From NCBI RefSeq assembly GCF_002043095.1, contig NZ_MVOC01000038.1, forward strand, positions 62,001 through 126,000: a stretch of 64,000 nucleotides of DNA. The letters are read 5' to 3'. Shown here piece by piece: positions 62,958 to 64,000 of this stretch. The notes beneath the pieces were generated by a model. That model made no database searches. It saw only the letters and a program-made list of their open reading frames with translations, and had not been told where the DNA came from. Both the position numbers and the translations under genes were made by a program. The DNA is from Mycobacterium sp. AT1. Lineage in GTDB: Bacteria > Actinomycetota > Actinomycetes > Mycobacteriales > Mycobacteriaceae. Every line of letters begins with the position of its first letter. Position 1 is the first letter of the stretch.

Positions 62958-63728
62958 CTACTCCCCTCTCGCCCCGATCAACGCTTCAGACATCACGCTG
63001 GTTGCCTTCTTCAGCGCGGGAACGGCGCGAGCGATCAAATCCTTGTTGAAGTGACTCGAGGCGCCGGAGATGCCGATCGCCATCGGAGTCGGAGCGCCCG
63101 GAACCGCCATCGCGACGGAGCGAACACCGATTTCGAACTCCTCGTCGCCGATCGCATAGCCCTCGGCACGGACGCGCTCGACGTTCGCGAACACCGCAGA
63201 AAGCGTCGACGCGCTCTTCTGGGTCGGTGCCGGAAGTCCGGACTGCGTAACCAATTTCAGAATGCGTGCATCATCCAGTTCGCCCAACACGGCCTTGCCC
63301 ACACCGGTCGTGTGCAGACCGACGCGCTTGCCGACTTCGTTGTTCGCCCGCGTCAGCTTCGACGGCAGCACCTGCCCGGTGTAGATCACCATGTCACCGT
63401 CGAGCACCGCGAGACTCGCCGTCTCCGACAGTTCGTCGACCAACGACTGCAGTACCGGACCGGCGACCGCGCCCAGTTGGCGGTTCGCGACTTCGCCAAG
63501 CCGAATCAACCTGGGCCCCAAGGCGTATCGGCGATTGGGTAGTTGACGTACATAACCAAGTCCGACCAGTGTGCGCAAGAGACGGTGGATCGTCGGTGGC
63601 GGTAGTGGAGACTCCGCCGACAACTCGGTCAGTGAGCACTCCCCTCCCGCACGTCCGATCAGTTCCATCAACTCGAACGCGCGCTCCACCGACTGCACGC
63701 CGCCCATCTTCTCCGCCATGCGATCCAC
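62958..63728 (-). CDS. IclR-family regulator
   Basis: A 256-residue regulator. The N-terminal winged HTH reads SVERAFELMELIG, CSLTELSAESPLPPPTIHRLLRTL and GYVRQLPNRRYALGPRLIRLG. The C-terminal effector domain has GKRVGLHTTGVGKAVL and EGYAIGDEEFEIGVRSVAMAV. It is divergent from a DUF6986-like gene, with two matching palindromes in between, so it likely represses that gene and itself. The ligand may be a purine-breakdown or glyoxylate-type compound (inference from the neighbour). Confidence 0.93.
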   Translation of the reverse strand: MDRMAEKMGGVQSVERAFELMELIGRAGGECSLTELSAESPLPPPTIHRLLRTLVGLGYVRQLPNRRYALGPRLIRLGEVANRQLGAVAGPVLQSLVDELSETASLAVLDGDMVIYTGQVLPSKLTRANNEVGKRVGLHTTGVGKAVLGELDDARILKLVTQSGLPAPTQKSASTLSAVFANVERVRAEGYAIGDEEFEIGVRSVAMAVPGAPTPMAIGISGASSHFNKDLIARAVPALKKATSVMSEALIGARGE

Positions 63729-63772
63729 TTCCGGCCGACGATTGTCGTTCCATCCAACACGCTCAACAATAG

Positions 63773-63856
63773 TTCCGCAATATGGAACTATTGCCTCGAT
63801 TGGGCAATACGTACCGCGGGCGTAGTGGCTCGTCCGCTAAACTCCACAATGTGGAA
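63773..63856. promoter_or_regulatory. Paired IclR operator candidates
   Basis: TTCCGCAATATGGAA at 63773-63787 (extended symmetry ATAGTTCC/GGAACTAT, 63769-63791) and CTCCACAATGTGGAA at 63842-63856 match at 12 of 15 positions. Both lie between the IclR gene and the divergent gene starting at 63881. Confidence 0.75.
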
Positions 63857-63880
63857 TTAGGTCTCACGAAAGGGGTACCT

Positions 63881-64000
63881 GTGACACGACGCCTTGACGA
63901 TGCGGTGCTGGCCGACGTCGACCGACGCCTCGCGGTCGCCGACGCCGCACTGGCGACCCAGTACCCCGGCGACGACGGCCGTCGGCAGCCGGTCCACACC
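63881..64000 (+). CDS. DUF6986-like (aldolase/citrate-lyase-like) protein, N-terminal part
   Basis: Forty codons from GTG 63881 behind GAAAGGGG, running off the window. The sequence TRRLDDAVLADVDRRLAVAD then QYPGDDGRRQPVHT resembles the opening of DUF6986 proteins, which are aldolase-like and often found with purine catabolism genes in actinobacteria. The active site lies outside the window. The identification rests on a short piece. Confidence 0.6.
   Translation, partial: MTRRLDDAVLADVDRRLAVADAALATQYPGDDGRRQPVHT

Noticed and set aside
1-64000. CRISPR array, prophage or integrative element
   Set aside because: No regularly spaced short repeats, no cas, capsid, terminase or integrase genes were seen; the only mobile trace is the IS30 stub.

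Overview
The window is a high-GC actinobacterial chromosome segment, most likely from a fast-growing Mycolicibacterium or Mycobacterium. Supporting signs are pervasive GTG and TTG starts, ATGA/GTGA stop-start overlaps, an Rv1733c-type membrane protein, a DUF6131 peptide, a GAP/Sap-family lipid-export protein, small secreted peptides of mycobacterial type and a form I CO dehydrogenase cluster. All assignments come from reading translations and motifs; no database search was run.

Layout. 1-917: end of a subtilase and a small partner. 972-5418: a GlxA-type regulator divergent from a cobalt nitrile hydratase operon (DUF1097 membrane protein, beta, alpha, activator) that also carries its own cobalt importer CbtB-CbtA. 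5773-9256: Rv1733c-type and DIP1984-type proteins, a candidate tRNA-like structured RNA, an FMN reductase and a kinase-like protein. 9633-16055: a LacI regulator, two clear operator palindromes, then an asparaginase, a deacetylase/imidase-fold hydrolase, an MFS transporter and two SDRs, resembling uptake and opening of an amide or imide. 16099-22012: a PucR regulator divergent from pxpA-BCCP-biotin carboxylase-pxpB-pxpC, a 5-oxoprolinase-like set with its own biotin carboxylation parts. 22184-28923: a DLH-like protein lacking its nucleophile, a Tm-1-like/PEP-hydrolase-like pair, small stress-type proteins and an FAA hydrolase.

29264-35962: a broken rhodanese start, a vanadium-haloperoxidase-type phosphatase-fold protein, and a TetR regulon. 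Identical TAATG-N6-CATTA sites lie before both the GAP-exporter/esterase operon and a large sulfatase gene. 36190-45969: a LysR gene divergent from a complete form I aerobic CO dehydrogenase cluster (XdhC/CoxI, coxM, coxS, coxL with AYACSFR, XdhC-YHS, coxD, coxG, coxE). 46167-50745: SDR, LLM flavin oxidoreductase and a divergent APC permease, with paired palindromes and a TetR gene nearby.

50746-61371 is gene-poor and scarred. It holds two ~45-bp repeated regulatory-like elements, a ~120-bp imperfect direct repeat, an IS30-type transposase stub, a frameshifted secreted Gly-rich protein, and a junction where a truncated YdcF gene, an antisense LuxR C-terminus and a GT87 gene have been joined. 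Intact genes there are a PNPOx-fold protein, a PLP decarboxylase, a secreted GDPD and the GT87. 61372-64000: a GAF-GGDEF-GAF protein and an IclR regulator divergent from a DUF6986-like gene (cut by the window edge), with two matching operator palindromes between them.
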